This document shows, in pieces, positions 8,729 to 17,079 of a stretch of 64,000 nucleotides of DNA. The stretch spans positions 62,001-126,000 of the forward strand of contig NZ_WXVU01000012.1 in the NCBI RefSeq assembly GCF_009900745.1, read 5' to 3'. This DNA comes from Chryseobacterium sp. c4a. Its GTDB lineage: Bacteria > Bacteroidota > Bacteroidia > Flavobacteriales > Weeksellaceae. Under the pieces are notes generated by a model. The model was given only the letters and a program-made list of their open reading frames with translations. It was not told the origin of the DNA and searched no databases. The stretch's first letter is position 1, and each line of letters begins with the position of its first letter. Made by a program: the position numbers and the translations under genes.

Positions 8729-10321
8729 ATGAAATACAAATTGGCACTTGCCATACTTGCTTCCGCGGCAGCTTTAAACCTTCAGGGGCAATTTTTATCC
8801 CAGAACATAAGCAAAGAAACGCACCCCAAAACAAAAGATAATACTTCCCTCAAAGATGCCAGTCGAATTGGATTAACATCAGGAGCAAAAGCTGCAGAAT
8901 TCCAGGAACTCTATGATTATGAGAATAAAGATCAAAGTTTAGCCGATGCCATGTTTCCTTATCAACCATCAGTTCATCGCGCCTATGTTATTATGCTTAG
9001 AGAACAGAATATAATAAGTAAGAACGAGGCTTCTAAAATTCTTGCAGGACTGAGCACTGTAGATTCTTTAGCAGAAAAAGATGCCTCATTACATGTGTAT
9101 ATGCCCTACGAAGCAGCTCTTATTAAGCAAATTGGAAGTGTGGGTGGAAAAATGCATATAGGCAGAAGTCGTAATGACTTAGATAACACGACCAACAGAA
9201 TGTTTTTGAGGGATAAATTACTACAGATCATTGAATCCTTGATTTATTTTCGGGAAACATTAGCTGCAAAAGCTTCTGAAAATCTAGAAACAGTTATGGT
9301 TGCCTATACTCACCGAAAAGAAGCACAACCTATTACATTAGCTCATTATCTGATGGCATTAGACGAATCCTTCTCCAAATCTCTTGCCCGTTATATTGAA
9401 CTTTATGCCAGAATCAACCAATCTCCTTTGGGATCAGGAGCTACTGGAGGTACAGGATGGCCTCTGAACAGACAACGTGTGTCAGAATTGTTGGGGTTTG
9501 AAGGTCTGGTTACCAATACTATTGAAGGCGTTGCCGGCTGGGACCATATTGCAGAATTTGCCTCCGACAATGCGATCTATTTAAGTGGAGTAAGCCGATT
9601 AGCTTCAGAAATACAGCTATGGAGCAGCGATGAATATAAGATGGCAGAACTGGATAATTCTTTTGCTGGAATCAGCAGTATGATGCCTCAAAAGAAAAAC
9701 CCGGATGCCCTGGAACGAAGCCGAAAAGCTTCCAATCTTAGTATTGGCCAGCTAATGTCTATCCTTAGTTCATTAAACGCTATTGAATACCAACATTCCG
9801 GAACAAGATATCCTTTGGATCCAAAACCTTTGGAAGCTGTACTGGCGGCTACCCACGCTATGACTGGTGTTATACGTACACTCCACCCCAACAAAGAAGT
9901 GATGCTAAGGTATGCTAAAGAAAATTTTTCTACGATGACAGACTTAGCTGATATGCTTGTAAAAGATTATCATATAGATTTTAGAGATGCCCATGAAGTG
10001 GTTGCTATTATTGTAAAAGACGCGCTCTCTAAAAAGCTGACAGCTGACAAAATCACAGTTAGTATGGTCAAAGAAGCTGTACACAAGCAACTGGGCTTAA
10101 TGATTCAACTTAATGACAAACAACTTCAATCAGCTATTGATCCTTTACAAAGTATTACCCGTAAAACAGGAGAAGGGATGCCTTCCCCTTTATCAGTCAG
10201 TAAAATGATTAATAGCAGCAAGAGTGATATCATCAAAAGAAAAGAATGGCTCAATGCTCAAAAAGAGCACCTGCATCAATGTGCCGTTAATCTGTCCATG
10301 CTTACCAGTACCATACAATAA
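8729..10321 (+). CDS. Exported argininosuccinate lyase-like protein
   Basis: Fumarase/aspartase superfamily protein closest to argininosuccinate lyase. It shows MHIGRSRNDLDN (compare HTARSRND), AYTHRKEAQP with the catalytic-region His, and the signature SSMMPQKKNPD, including the mobile-loop serine. Starting at ATG 8729 gives a signal peptide (MKYKLALAILASAAALNLQG) and a 530-residue protein, about 80 longer than cytoplasmic ArgH. Active-site residues look intact, so catalysis is likely, but the substrate outside the cytoplasm is unknown. The canonical ArgH is encoded separately at 43668-44972. No arginine genes flank this copy. Confidence 0.8.
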   Translation: MKYKLALAILASAAALNLQGQFLSQNISKETHPKTKDNTSLKDASRIGLTSGAKAAEFQELYDYENKDQSLADAMFPYQPSVHRAYVIMLREQNIISKNEASKILAGLSTVDSLAEKDASLHVYMPYEAALIKQIGSVGGKMHIGRSRNDLDNTTNRMFLRDKLLQIIESLIYFRETLAAKASENLETVMVAYTHRKEAQPITLAHYLMALDESFSKSLARYIELYARINQSPLGSGATGGTGWPLNRQRVSELLGFEGLVTNTIEGVAGWDHIAEFASDNAIYLSGVSRLASEIQLWSSDEYKMAELDNSFAGISSMMPQKKNPDALERSRKASNLSIGQLMSILSSLNAIEYQHSGTRYPLDPKPLEAVLAATHAMTGVIRTLHPNKEVMLRYAKENFSTMTDLADMLVKDYHIDFRDAHEVVAIIVKDALSKKLTADKITVSMVKEAVHKQLGLMIQLNDKQLQSAIDPLQSITRKTGEGMPSPLSVSKMINSSKSDIIKRKEWLNAQKEHLHQCAVNLSMLTSTIQ

Positions 10322-10344
10322 TATTTATTGAAACAATATATCAG

Positions 10345-10372
10345 AACCTACTATTTTCAGTAGGTTTTGTTT
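10345..10372 (+). terminator. Rho-independent terminator
   Basis: Stem AACCTACT/AGTAGGTT, loop ATTTTC, then a T-rich tail. It belongs to the CCTACT/AGTAGG family that recurs in this region. Confidence 0.75.
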
Positions 10373-10488
10373 TTCAGGAATATACAACAGTACCAGCAAG
10401 AGAAAATGAATAAATTACAAGGAAGAACATTGTATGTATCAAATTTAAATTAACTTCGTATCACCAATAATCAGAACAATAATCTACT

Positions 10489-10779
10489 ATGTTAGAGATC
10501 AGAACCAGTTGCGAAAATTGCCAGAAACCTTTACCTTACGACTCTTCCGAAGCCATGATATGCACATTTGAATGCACATTTTGCAAAGATTGTGTTGACC
10601 AGATTTTCAAGAATGTCTGCCCGAACTGTGGCGGCGGATTAGAAAAACGGCCTATCAGACCCAAAAGTCTTCTTACAAAATACCCCGTGAGTGCTGAAGT
10701 GGTCTACAAACCGATTAATGAAGCTGAGTTCAAAATAAAACAAGAGCGATTAATAAATGTTCCTTTAGGAGAACGATAA
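10489..10779 (+). CDS. DUF1272 zinc-binding small protein
   Basis: A 96-residue protein matching DUF1272. Paired cysteines (CENC, CTFECTFCKDC, CPNCGG) in the first 55 residues look like a RING/treble-clef-type zinc site. The sequence then reads LEKRPIRPKS, a common feature of this family. The function is unknown; it is a stand-alone cytoplasmic protein in many bacteria. The C-terminal 35 residues are a charged tail. It sits alone between a terminator and a secreted-protein gene 58 bases downstream. Confidence 0.85.
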   Translation: MLEIRTSCENCQKPLPYDSSEAMICTFECTFCKDCVDQIFKNVCPNCGGGLEKRPIRPKSLLTKYPVSAEVVYKPINEAEFKIKQERLINVPLGER

Positions 10780-10837
10780 AAATCAAATCATTCACAGTAC
10801 TGAAGTATTCACTAAGCCAAATTATTATTCATAAAGT

Positions 10838-11443
10838 ATGAAAAAATCATCACTGTATATTGTTTTACTTTCTATTTTGACAACAGTTAATGTATATGCG
10901 CAAACTGCTGACAAAAACAATTACACCGCTCAGGTACAAAGCGAAGAAGGAGATCTAAATAATGATACCTATAATGACAAAGTTGTTGTAGAAATGGATA
11001 TAAAGGATAAAACGAGACCATTAAGACTCCAAATATTCCTTTCACAGCCTAATAAAAAATTGCAACTGGCAGTATCTTCCACCAAAATTATGGAAAGCCA
11101 ATATCCAGCCAATAAAAAAGGAAACCATAACGGAAATAACATTCCGGACTTCATCATTGAAGATGGTAACTTAAAAATGTTAACGGATATCAACGGCCGC
11201 AAGAGCAGCTATGAATTCAGATTGAAACAAAATAATTTTGAACTGATTAAAATCTCACACGTATCCTGGGATGGAAAAAACACTACCTCTGAATCCGATA
11301 TTGATTTATTAGCACAAACTCAGGTAGATTTTCAGCGAGACTTAGGCTCTGCTAAAGTTTCAAACAAAAAAACAAAAAAGATCAAAGTAAATACATTACC
11401 AAAAATCCAGGATTTAAGTTTTGCTGATCTGGAACGATATTAA
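10838..11443 (+). CDS. Secreted hypothetical protein
   Basis: Unrecognised 201-residue exported protein. The signal peptide ends near VYAQ (residue 22). The mature part begins with GDLNNDTYNDKVVV, a short Asp/Asn-rich loop like those of FG-GAP or calcium-binding repeats. That pattern normally introduces a property 'with derivative' in Bacteroidota VCBS-like proteins. A second partial loop (NNIPDFIIEDGN) supports two such units. The C-terminus is Lys-rich. A convergent terminator follows. Confidence 0.6.
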   Translation: MKKSSLYIVLLSILTTVNVYAQTADKNNYTAQVQSEEGDLNNDTYNDKVVVEMDIKDKTRPLRLQIFLSQPNKKLQLAVSSTKIMESQYPANKKGNHNGNNIPDFIIEDGNLKMLTDINGRKSSYEFRLKQNNFELIKISHVSWDGKNTTSESDIDLLAQTQVDFQRDLGSAKVSNKKTKKIKVNTLPKIQDLSFADLERY

Positions 11444-11470
11444 ATATCCATGACTTTCTTTTAACAAAAT

Positions 11471-11498
11471 AAAAACCTACTGCAATCAGTAGGTTTTT
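11471..11498. terminator. Bidirectional terminator
   Basis: AAAACCTACTG/CAGTAGGTTTT with loop CAAT lies between convergent genes and has poly-T on both strands. It is another CCTACT/AGTAGG family member. Confidence 0.8.
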
Positions 11499-11509
11499 AC
11501 CTATATATC

Positions 11510-11908
11510 TTATGATGGAGTTTGCTGTACATTAAACACCGTACCCGCCGGATCTGTGATCCAATGCATATTTTCCGGAAGCTCTTCAAGCTCATCACAG
11601 GTTTCCACTCCGTTTGATTGCAGATATTTTGTAGCTTCTTCAACATCAGGAACGGTTAGCTGCAGCCAGGTTTCAGAGTGTGTATAATTATCTACACAAT
11701 CCAGCCAGATGATAGCATGTCCAAACTTCACTTCATGGGTTCGGGAAACAGTGGGATTATCAATCGGCTTCTCCTCCACCGGTAACTTTAAAATATCTCT
11801 GTAAAAAGCAACAGTCTTATCATATTTACTTTTTGGAATCTTAATAGCAATGTTAATTCCAGCTTCAAATTGAGGTGTCATATCTGATAGTTTTTCAATG
11901 GGTTTCAT
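11510..11908 (-). CDS. VOC (glyoxalase/bleomycin resistance) family protein
   Basis: Single vicinal-oxygen-chelate domain with betaalphabetabetabeta halves (INIAIKIPKSKYDKTVAFYR, then ETWLQLTVPDVEEATKYL and a final WITDPAGTVFNV strand). This family covers glyoxalases, dioxygenases and resistance proteins; the specific role cannot be read. The start is uncertain: ATG 11908 is used, ATG 11881 would begin just before the domain, and ATG 11989 adds a non-conserved hydrophobic segment. It lies alone on the minus strand. Confidence 0.75.
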   Translation of the reverse strand: MKPIEKLSDMTPQFEAGINIAIKIPKSKYDKTVAFYRDILKLPVEEKPIDNPTVSRTHEVKFGHAIIWLDCVDNYTHSETWLQLTVPDVEEATKYLQSNGVETCDELEELPENMHWITDPAGTVFNVQQTPS

Positions 11909-12213
11909 AAAGCTATTAAAATGAGTCTTCGGAAGGGTTGTCTTATGGCAAGATTCAACCACACAAATCAAAACAAAGAAATTAATCATAAGATCTTAGA
12001 GATAAAGATTGTTACAATTAAACAGTATTTGCTAATCTAAAAAGAAACAATCATAAATAACTCTGACTATTAGACAGTTCTATTTATTTTTACTAAAAAT
12101 TAGTAGAATTGATAACTAATGAAAATGAACTATCAAATGAGCACAATTATGAAGAATCTAAATTTCATCAATAATCAGATGAATTTTTAAAAGATTTCGA
12201 TAGAGACTAAATA

Positions 12214-12678
12214 ATGAAAGTATTTTTAGATATAGATGGCGTAATGGTTCATGCTAATCCTCATAGAACAGTAGAATTAGAGGATGATGGATTTTACAGA
12301 TTTTCCTACAAGGCAATATCTGCTATTAATTCTATTGAAAATGCCGAAATTATTCTATCAACATCTCACAGGCATAGATTTACAATTCATAATTGGGAAA
12401 AAATATTTGAGAAACGGGGGATTCATTTTATTTCTATTTCTATTTCTATCATTGAAACCGAAAACTCACATAAAATTTCAAGACGAGAAGAAATTGAAAA
12501 ATGGATAGAATTTAAGCATTATAATGTTAATGAAATTACCATTATTGATGATGACAAGTCTTTAAATAGCTTCCCAAAACATCTCAAAGATAGAGTTGTG
12601 TTAACTAGTCCCTATAGGGGATTAGATAATGATAATGATAATGAAATTAAAAAAATATTAGAAAAAGGAGCTTGTTAA
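12214..12678 (+). CDS. HAD-like domain protein
   Basis: A 154-residue HAD-fold protein. Motif I is FLDIDGV (Asp6, Asp8), motif II is probably the ILSTSHRHR serine/threonine, and the acidic motif IV is ITIIDDDKSL. This subgroup (HAD_2-like, no cap) occurs next to RNA-ligase or nucleic-acid genes in some genomes, but no such partner is seen here. Phosphatase activity is possible but the substrate is unknown. Its stop is followed in the same frame by 93 further open codons (see next entry). Confidence 0.7.
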   Translation: MKVFLDIDGVMVHANPHRTVELEDDGFYRFSYKAISAINSIENAEIILSTSHRHRFTIHNWEKIFEKRGIHFISISISIIETENSHKISRREEIEKWIEFKHYNVNEITIIDDDKSLNSFPKHLKDRVVLTSPYRGLDNDNDNEIKKILEKGAC

Positions 12679-12957
12679 ATAGATTCTTTCCGGCTGAGTG
12701 AAAGATTGATGGTTACTTTGGGCATTAAGAAAGAAGGTCTTCAGCCTATCGAAAAGAAAAGTGAATTTAATCCGGCTATTACCAGCAAGTTTTATAAGGC
12801 AAGTGTAAACTCTGTTTCCAATGCGTTTGCAAAGGTTGAGAAACCTAATGTGTTTTTTGTGGATGAATTAATCTATGAAGGTAAAACCAGTATCAATTGG
12901 CTTGGAAAGAAACTTGGGTTTAATTTAAAAGAAAAGAAGATCTATATTTTAGATTAA
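12679..12957 (+). pseudogene. C-terminal gene remnant
   Basis: Directly after the HAD gene's TAA the same frame stays open for 92 codons, reading IDSFRLSERLMVTLGIKKEG and ending NLKEKKIYILD. A TTG (12706) or ATG (12709) could start an 82-83-residue product, but the sequence looks like the end of a larger protein rather than a complete one. I do not recognise the family. It could be a truncated gene fused by deletion to the HAD region. A strong terminator follows. Confidence 0.4.
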
Positions 12958-12980
12958 ATGCTCTTCAATAGCAATACAAT

Positions 12981-13012
12981 AAAAAACGGCCTTTTTGAAG
13001 GCCGCTTTTATT
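12981..13012 (+). terminator. Rho-independent terminator
   Basis: Stem CGGCCTT/AAGGCCG with loop TTTG and flanking A/T runs. It works in both directions between converging transcripts. Confidence 0.8.
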
Positions 13013-13031
13013 TTTATATTCAATAGTTGAT

Positions 13032-13409
13032 CTACTCTCCTGCCGGTTCAAATAACTCAATTTTATTGCCTTCAGGATCCATAATATGAACAAATTTACC
13101 ATATTCATAGGTTGCAATTTCATCCAAGATAGTAACTCCTTCCTTTTTTAACTCTTCTACCAATGCCTCGATATTCTCCACATGATAATTGATCATAAAA
13201 TCCTTTTCCGAAGGTTCAAAATATTGGGTAGATTCCTTAAACGGGCTCCATAATGTATATCCTTTTTTCTCTGATTCTGCTTCTCTCCAATCGAATTTTG
13301 CTCCGTATGGACTGGTTTCTACTCCAAGGTGAGTTTTATACCAATCATTCACTTGTTCCGGATCTTTACATTTAAAGAAGATTCCTCCAATTGCTGTTAC
13401 TTTTTTCAT
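13032..13409 (-). CDS. VOC family protein
   Basis: A 125-residue single-domain VOC protein beginning MKKVTAIGGIFFKCKDPEQV and ending with the conserved strand FVHIMDPEGNKIELFEP. The metal-ligand Glu of the last strand is present (IELFEP). Such proteins are often annotated as glyoxalase-like; the substrate is not readable. The ATG at 13409 is chosen because a -7 box TATATTTG lies at 13448-13455, so the upstream ATG at 13448 would fall inside the promoter. Confidence 0.8.
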   Translation of the reverse strand: MKKVTAIGGIFFKCKDPEQVNDWYKTHLGVETSPYGAKFDWREAESEKKGYTLWSPFKESTQYFEPSEKDFMINYHVENIEALVEELKKEGVTILDEIATYEYGKFVHIMDPEGNKIELFEPAGE

Positions 13410-13447
13410 GCCTTTTATTTTAAGCGTTATATTGTTTTGAAATTTCA

Positions 13448-13455
13448 CAAATATA
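13448..13455 (-). promoter_or_regulatory. Candidate -7 box of VOC gene
   Basis: TATATTTG on the minus strand matches TAnnTTTG. A TTTG lies 23 bases upstream (13479-13482), longer than the usual 19-21 spacing, so the call is moderate. Confidence 0.4.
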
Positions 13456-13614
13456 TCAATGTTTCATTATACATTTATCAAATCAAACAAAGTTTTCCTA
13501 TACTTTTATGGTTGAAAAATCGCATGGGTGCAAATAATATAAAATAACATGTTGTAAGGCATAAAGATTCTATCTCCGATAAAATTGTACACTGATATAC
13601 TTTTCATGGAAACC

Positions 13615-13640
13615 AAAAAAGCGCACCCATTGGGTACGCT
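13615..13640 (-). terminator. trxB: Terminator of trxB
   Basis: Stem AGCGTACCC/GGGTGCGCT with one mismatch and loop AAT, followed by six T on the minus strand, 25 bases after the trxB stop. Confidence 0.8.
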
Positions 13641-13664
13641 TTGTATCATTAAATGCTAAATTTA

Positions 13665-14606
13665 TTAGTGTAATTCAGCTAAATATTTTTCTGCATCCAT
13701 AGCAGCCATACATCCGCTTCCCGCAGCTGTAATAGCTTGTCTGTAGATATGATCCTGAACATCACCTGCAGCAAAAACTCCAGGAAGATTGGTTCTTGAA
13801 GATCCTTTTTCAGTTACAATATAACCGTTTTCATCAAGATCTACCTGACCTACGAAGATATCCGTATTAGGTTTGTGACCAATGGCAATGAAGATTCCTT
13901 CCACATCTACAGTAGAAGTTTCCTGAGTCTGGTTATTGATAATTACCGCTCTTTCTACTAAGCTATTTTCACCTTCAATACCAATCAGTTCGTGGTGAAA
14001 TTTCACTTCAATATTCGGAGTACTTTCTACTCTGTGAACCATTGCTTTTGAAGCTCTGAAAACATCTTTTCTAACCAATAATGTAACTTTTCTACATAGC
14101 TTAGCAAGATAAGTAGCTTCTTCAGCAGCAGTATCTCCTGCCCCTACTACCACTACATCTTTTCCTCTGTAGAAAAATCCGTCACAAGTAGCACAAGCGG
14201 AAACTCCACCGCCAGCATATTTCTTCTCATCATCAAGACCTAAGTATTTTGCTGTAGCTCCTGTAGAGATGATTACCGATTTGGCTAAAATCTCTTTGTT
14301 TCCAGCATATAATTTGTGAACACCGCCTACTTCTTTTGAAAATTCAGCTTTAGTGATCATTTCGTAATGTACTTTAGTTTCAAATCTTTCCGCCTGTTTT
14401 TGCAGATCCATCATCATTTCAGGGCCTGTAATCCCTGCTGGATATCCTGGAAAGTTATCAACCTCGGTAGTTGTAGTTAATTGTCCGCCCGGCTCCAAAC
14501 CTGTATATAATTCAGGTTTTAAGTCTGCTCTTGCTGCATAAATAGCAGCTGTGAAACCAGAAGGCCCAGATCCAACGATCACACAATCTAAAATGTTTTG
14601 CTCCAT
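13665..14606 (-). CDS. trxB: Thioredoxin-disulfide reductase
   Basis: NADPH-dependent flavoenzyme that reduces thioredoxin in the cytoplasm. Visible are the FAD-binding GSGPSGFTAAIYAAR near residue 12, the redox-active Cys138-Ala-Thr-Cys141, the NADPH-binding VVGAGDTAAEEA, and the C-terminal FAD motif FAAGDVQDHIYRQA. The 313-residue length is typical for the low-molecular-weight class. It is transcribed alone with its own terminator. The 277-base upstream region carries dispersed repeats rather than another gene. Confidence 0.97.
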   Translation of the reverse strand: MEQNILDCVIVGSGPSGFTAAIYAARADLKPELYTGLEPGGQLTTTTEVDNFPGYPAGITGPEMMMDLQKQAERFETKVHYEMITKAEFSKEVGGVHKLYAGNKEILAKSVIISTGATAKYLGLDDEKKYAGGGVSACATCDGFFYRGKDVVVVGAGDTAAEEATYLAKLCRKVTLLVRKDVFRASKAMVHRVESTPNIEVKFHHELIGIEGENSLVERAVIINNQTQETSTVDVEGIFIAIGHKPNTDIFVGQVDLDENGYIVTEKGSSRTNLPGVFAAGDVQDHIYRQAITAAGSGCMAAMDAEKYLAELH

Positions 14607-14730
14607 AATTTACTTGTTCGAAAAGGATTTAATTAAATTAAGACCGCTAATTTCGTAATTTTTGTCGTCTTTTTAAAGTTATTTTAATGATAGTTGTCAA
14701 TAAGAGATATGCGGATTGTCAATGAAAGTG

Positions 14731-14886
14731 CGGGATGCAAGTTTCGAGATATCAGATGATGCTGTGTAACAGGTGTTCTGAAGTTCACAACTTATTGTTG
14801 AGACCTATTCCCAACCTATTTGTTGAGACCTATTCCCTGTCTCTCATCTCTCCGTCTATTATCTATTAGTCTATCTCTCTACTCTA
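14731..14886. repeat. Dispersed and tandem repeats upstream of trxB
   Basis: This stretch combines CGGGATGCAAGTTTCGAG (14731-14748), also found at 49369, with an 18-base tandem unit TTGTTGAGACCTATTCCC at 14795-14812 and 14820-14837. A pyrimidine-rich tract (TCTATTATCTATTAGTCT) runs into the holA stop. No gene is seen. Confidence 0.5.
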
Positions 14887-15921
14887 TACCTTCATTTTAA
14901 TTTTGTCTACATTAATGATTTTATACACCAATTCCTTAATGAGTTCAGCTTCGCCCATATTCACAGCACCAAGACCTTTTCCTTTCATATCAAATTCTCT
15001 TAAGATAGAAATCACTCTTGTAGCATGTTTCAAAGGATATAACCTTGCACTTTCTGCATAATCTTTGACGAAATAAGGATTTACCCCCATCTGTGAGGCT
15101 ATCGTTTGTGGTGACTGCCCTGCCATCGTCTGATAAATGATTACATTAGAAAAATAATTGTAAAGACTTGCCAGCATCATCACAAAAGGATTATTCTTAG
15201 GATTCTTACCCATAAAATGAGCAATCTTAAAAGCTGTATTGGCATTTTTTGTTCCCAAGGCCTTTTGAAGCTCAAAAATATTATATTCTTTACTGATCCC
15301 GATATGGTTTTCAACGATCGTTCCATCTAAAACCTCTCCTTCTTTAAGGATAATTTTCAGTTTATTCAGTTCATTGGCAATTCTTGAAAGGTCATTTCCA
15401 AGATATTCTGCTAAAAGATGAGAAATATTGGGAGCTGTCTTGATTTTAAGCTTTACACATTCATCAGAGATCCATTTGGGAAGGTTGTTTTCCTTTACTG
15501 ATTCACTAAGAAAAAGAGCATTGGCCTTATCCAGAGCTTTAGCAGCCTTTTTTCTGCTGTCCAGTTTCTTATGTTTGTGGGCAAAAACCAATACCGTAGA
15601 AGGTACGGGATTTTCAACATAAGCTTCCAGAATTCTGTTTTCCTCTTCATTGAGCTTCAGATCCTGAGCTTCTTTTACGATAATTACCTGCTTATCACCC
15701 ATCATTGGGAACTGCCTTGCCAAAGAAAGTACCTCCTGATAAGAAGTATCTTTTCCGTAGGTAACGGTTTGATTAAAGGCCTTTTCATCCTCTTCCAAAA
15801 AGTTATGTTCAAGGGCTTTTACGGCAACATCAATAAAGTAGGCTTCTTCTCCGTGGAAAAAATAAATAGGTAAAACTTCTTTATTTTTAATATTTTTGAG
15901 GATTAAATCTAATTCTTTCAT
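14884..15921 (-). CDS. holA: DNA polymerase III subunit delta
   Basis: Clamp-loader delta subunit, which opens the beta clamp during replication. N-terminal motif LPIYFFHGEEAYFIDVAVKA corresponds to the conserved YFLYGEE-type segment, followed by an AAA+-like fold and the C-terminal collar helices (NPYFVKDYAESARLYPL). The 345-residue length fits. The ATG at 15921 lies only 7 bases from the divergent HsdR_N-like gene's ATG, so the two promoters must overlap each other's coding regions or share the short gap. Confidence 0.93.
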   Translation of the reverse strand: MKELDLILKNIKNKEVLPIYFFHGEEAYFIDVAVKALEHNFLEEDEKAFNQTVTYGKDTSYQEVLSLARQFPMMGDKQVIIVKEAQDLKLNEEENRILEAYVENPVPSTVLVFAHKHKKLDSRKKAAKALDKANALFLSESVKENNLPKWISDECVKLKIKTAPNISHLLAEYLGNDLSRIANELNKLKIILKEGEVLDGTIVENHIGISKEYNIFELQKALGTKNANTAFKIAHFMGKNPKNNPFVMMLASLYNYFSNVIIYQTMAGQSPQTIASQMGVNPYFVKDYAESARLYPLKHATRVISILREFDMKGKGLGAVNMGEAELIKELVYKIINVDKIKMKV

Positions 15922-15928
15922 CTTACTA

Positions 15929-16360
15929 ATGGAACTTCCAAAACTGAATTTTCAGGAAACTTTTGATTTTAAATTCAAGAAAGACAAAGATAAGTTTTTT
16001 ATTTATGATTTGGTTCGCAAAACTTATCTTCTACTCACTCCTGAGGAATGGGTAAGACAACATTGGATACATTATTATCTTAATGTAAAGTCCTACTCTA
16101 CCTCTGCTTTAATTACCGAAAAAAAGATTGTTTTAAATGGTCTCACCAAAAGAATCGATCTGTTAGTCACCGAAAAAACAGAACCTGTTATCCTGATTGA
16201 ATGTAAAGCTCCCCAAATTAAACTCACGGAAAAAACATTTGAACAGACGGCCAGATACAACTCTATTATCGGAGCTAAGGAAATTATTTTAACAAATGGT
16301 CTTCAGCACATTAATGCTTATTATGAAAATGAGCAATATATATTTTATAGACCAGATTAA
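15929..16360 (+). CDS. HsdR N-terminal-like nuclease domain protein
   Basis: A 143-residue protein of the 'type I restriction enzyme R protein N-terminal domain' family (HSDR_N_2). The PD-(D/E)xK core is visible as RIDLLVTE...VILIECKAP, with Asp, then Glu-x-Lys. It is not part of a restriction system here: in Flavobacteriia this single-domain gene is widespread beside holA. It may act in DNA metabolism, but the substrate is unknown. ATG 15929 (MELPKLNFQ) is preferred over 15896, which would overlap holA by 26 bases. Confidence 0.85.
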   Translation: MELPKLNFQETFDFKFKKDKDKFFIYDLVRKTYLLLTPEEWVRQHWIHYYLNVKSYSTSALITEKKIVLNGLTKRIDLLVTEKTEPVILIECKAPQIKLTEKTFEQTARYNSIIGAKEIILTNGLQHINAYYENEQYIFYRPD

Positions 16361-16392
16361 AGCTTAAACAAAAAAAGCAGCAAATATTCAGT

Positions 16393-17007
16393 ATGAAAAT
16401 TAAAAATATAATATTCGATTTCGGAGGTGTTTTAATGGATTGGAATCCAAGATATTTCTTTAAAGATTATTTCAATGATGATGAAAAAATGGAATACTTT
16501 CTGAAAAATATTGCCCAGGACGAATGGAATATTGAACAAGACAGAGGAAGAAGTCTTTCAGAGGGCACAGAAATACAGATAAAGAAATTTCCGGAATGGG
16601 AAAAAGAAATCAGAGCCTATTACGATAATTGGACGGTAATGCTGAAAAGTGATATCCCTCAAAATGTTGATATTTTAAGGAAACTAAAGAACACAGACTA
16701 CCATTTATTTGGACTCACCAACTGGTCAGCTGAAACTTTTCCTTACGCCTTGGAAAATTATGATTTCTTCCAGCTTTTTGATGGAAAAATTGTGGTTTCC
16801 GGAACAGAAAAACTGATTAAGCCTGATCCTAAAATCTGGCAGGTTTTATTGGAAAGGTATAATATCCAGGCAAATGAATCAGTTTTCATTGATGATAACC
16901 TAAAGAATATTGAAATGGCACAATCACTGGGATTCAAAACCATTCATATCCTGCCGGATACGGATCTGAAGCAAGAGCTAGCTCATCTGGGTATCGAAAT
17001 CCAGTAA
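16393..17007 (+). CDS. HAD family hydrolase (HAD-IA)
   Basis: 204 residues. Motif I IIFDFGGVLMD, motif II LTNWS, motif III Lys in LIKPDPKIW, and motif IV FIDDNLKNI. These match the YihX/epoxide-hydrolase-like HAD-IA group, which includes sugar phosphate phosphatases. The first aspartate is followed by Phe-Gly rather than x-Asp, as in haloacid-dehalogenase-like members, which may point to weak phosphatase activity. It follows the HsdR_N-like gene by 32 bases, so they may be co-transcribed. A terminator follows. Confidence 0.88.
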   Translation: MKIKNIIFDFGGVLMDWNPRYFFKDYFNDDEKMEYFLKNIAQDEWNIEQDRGRSLSEGTEIQIKKFPEWEKEIRAYYDNWTVMLKSDIPQNVDILRKLKNTDYHLFGLTNWSAETFPYALENYDFFQLFDGKIVVSGTEKLIKPDPKIWQVLLERYNIQANESVFIDDNLKNIEMAQSLGFKTIHILPDTDLKQELAHLGIEIQ

Positions 17008-17027
17008 TTTTATTATAAATATAAAAA

Positions 17028-17073
17028 AAATCCTCAGTTAAGTTATTTTCATTAATTTGGCTGAGGATTTTTT
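17028..17073 (+). terminator. Rho-independent terminator
   Basis: AAATCCTCAG/CTGAGGATTT stem with a 23-base loop and T-run, directly before the next gene's start region. Confidence 0.7.
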
Positions 17074-17079
17074 ATAAAT

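Noticed and set aside
12284..12508. Alternative-frame ORF inside the HAD gene
   Set aside because: It overlaps the motif-bearing HAD frame and has a low-complexity translation.
15929..16360. Type I restriction system
   Set aside because: Only the HsdR N-terminal-like domain is present, with no HsdM or HsdS and no motor domain. It is a stand-alone protein.
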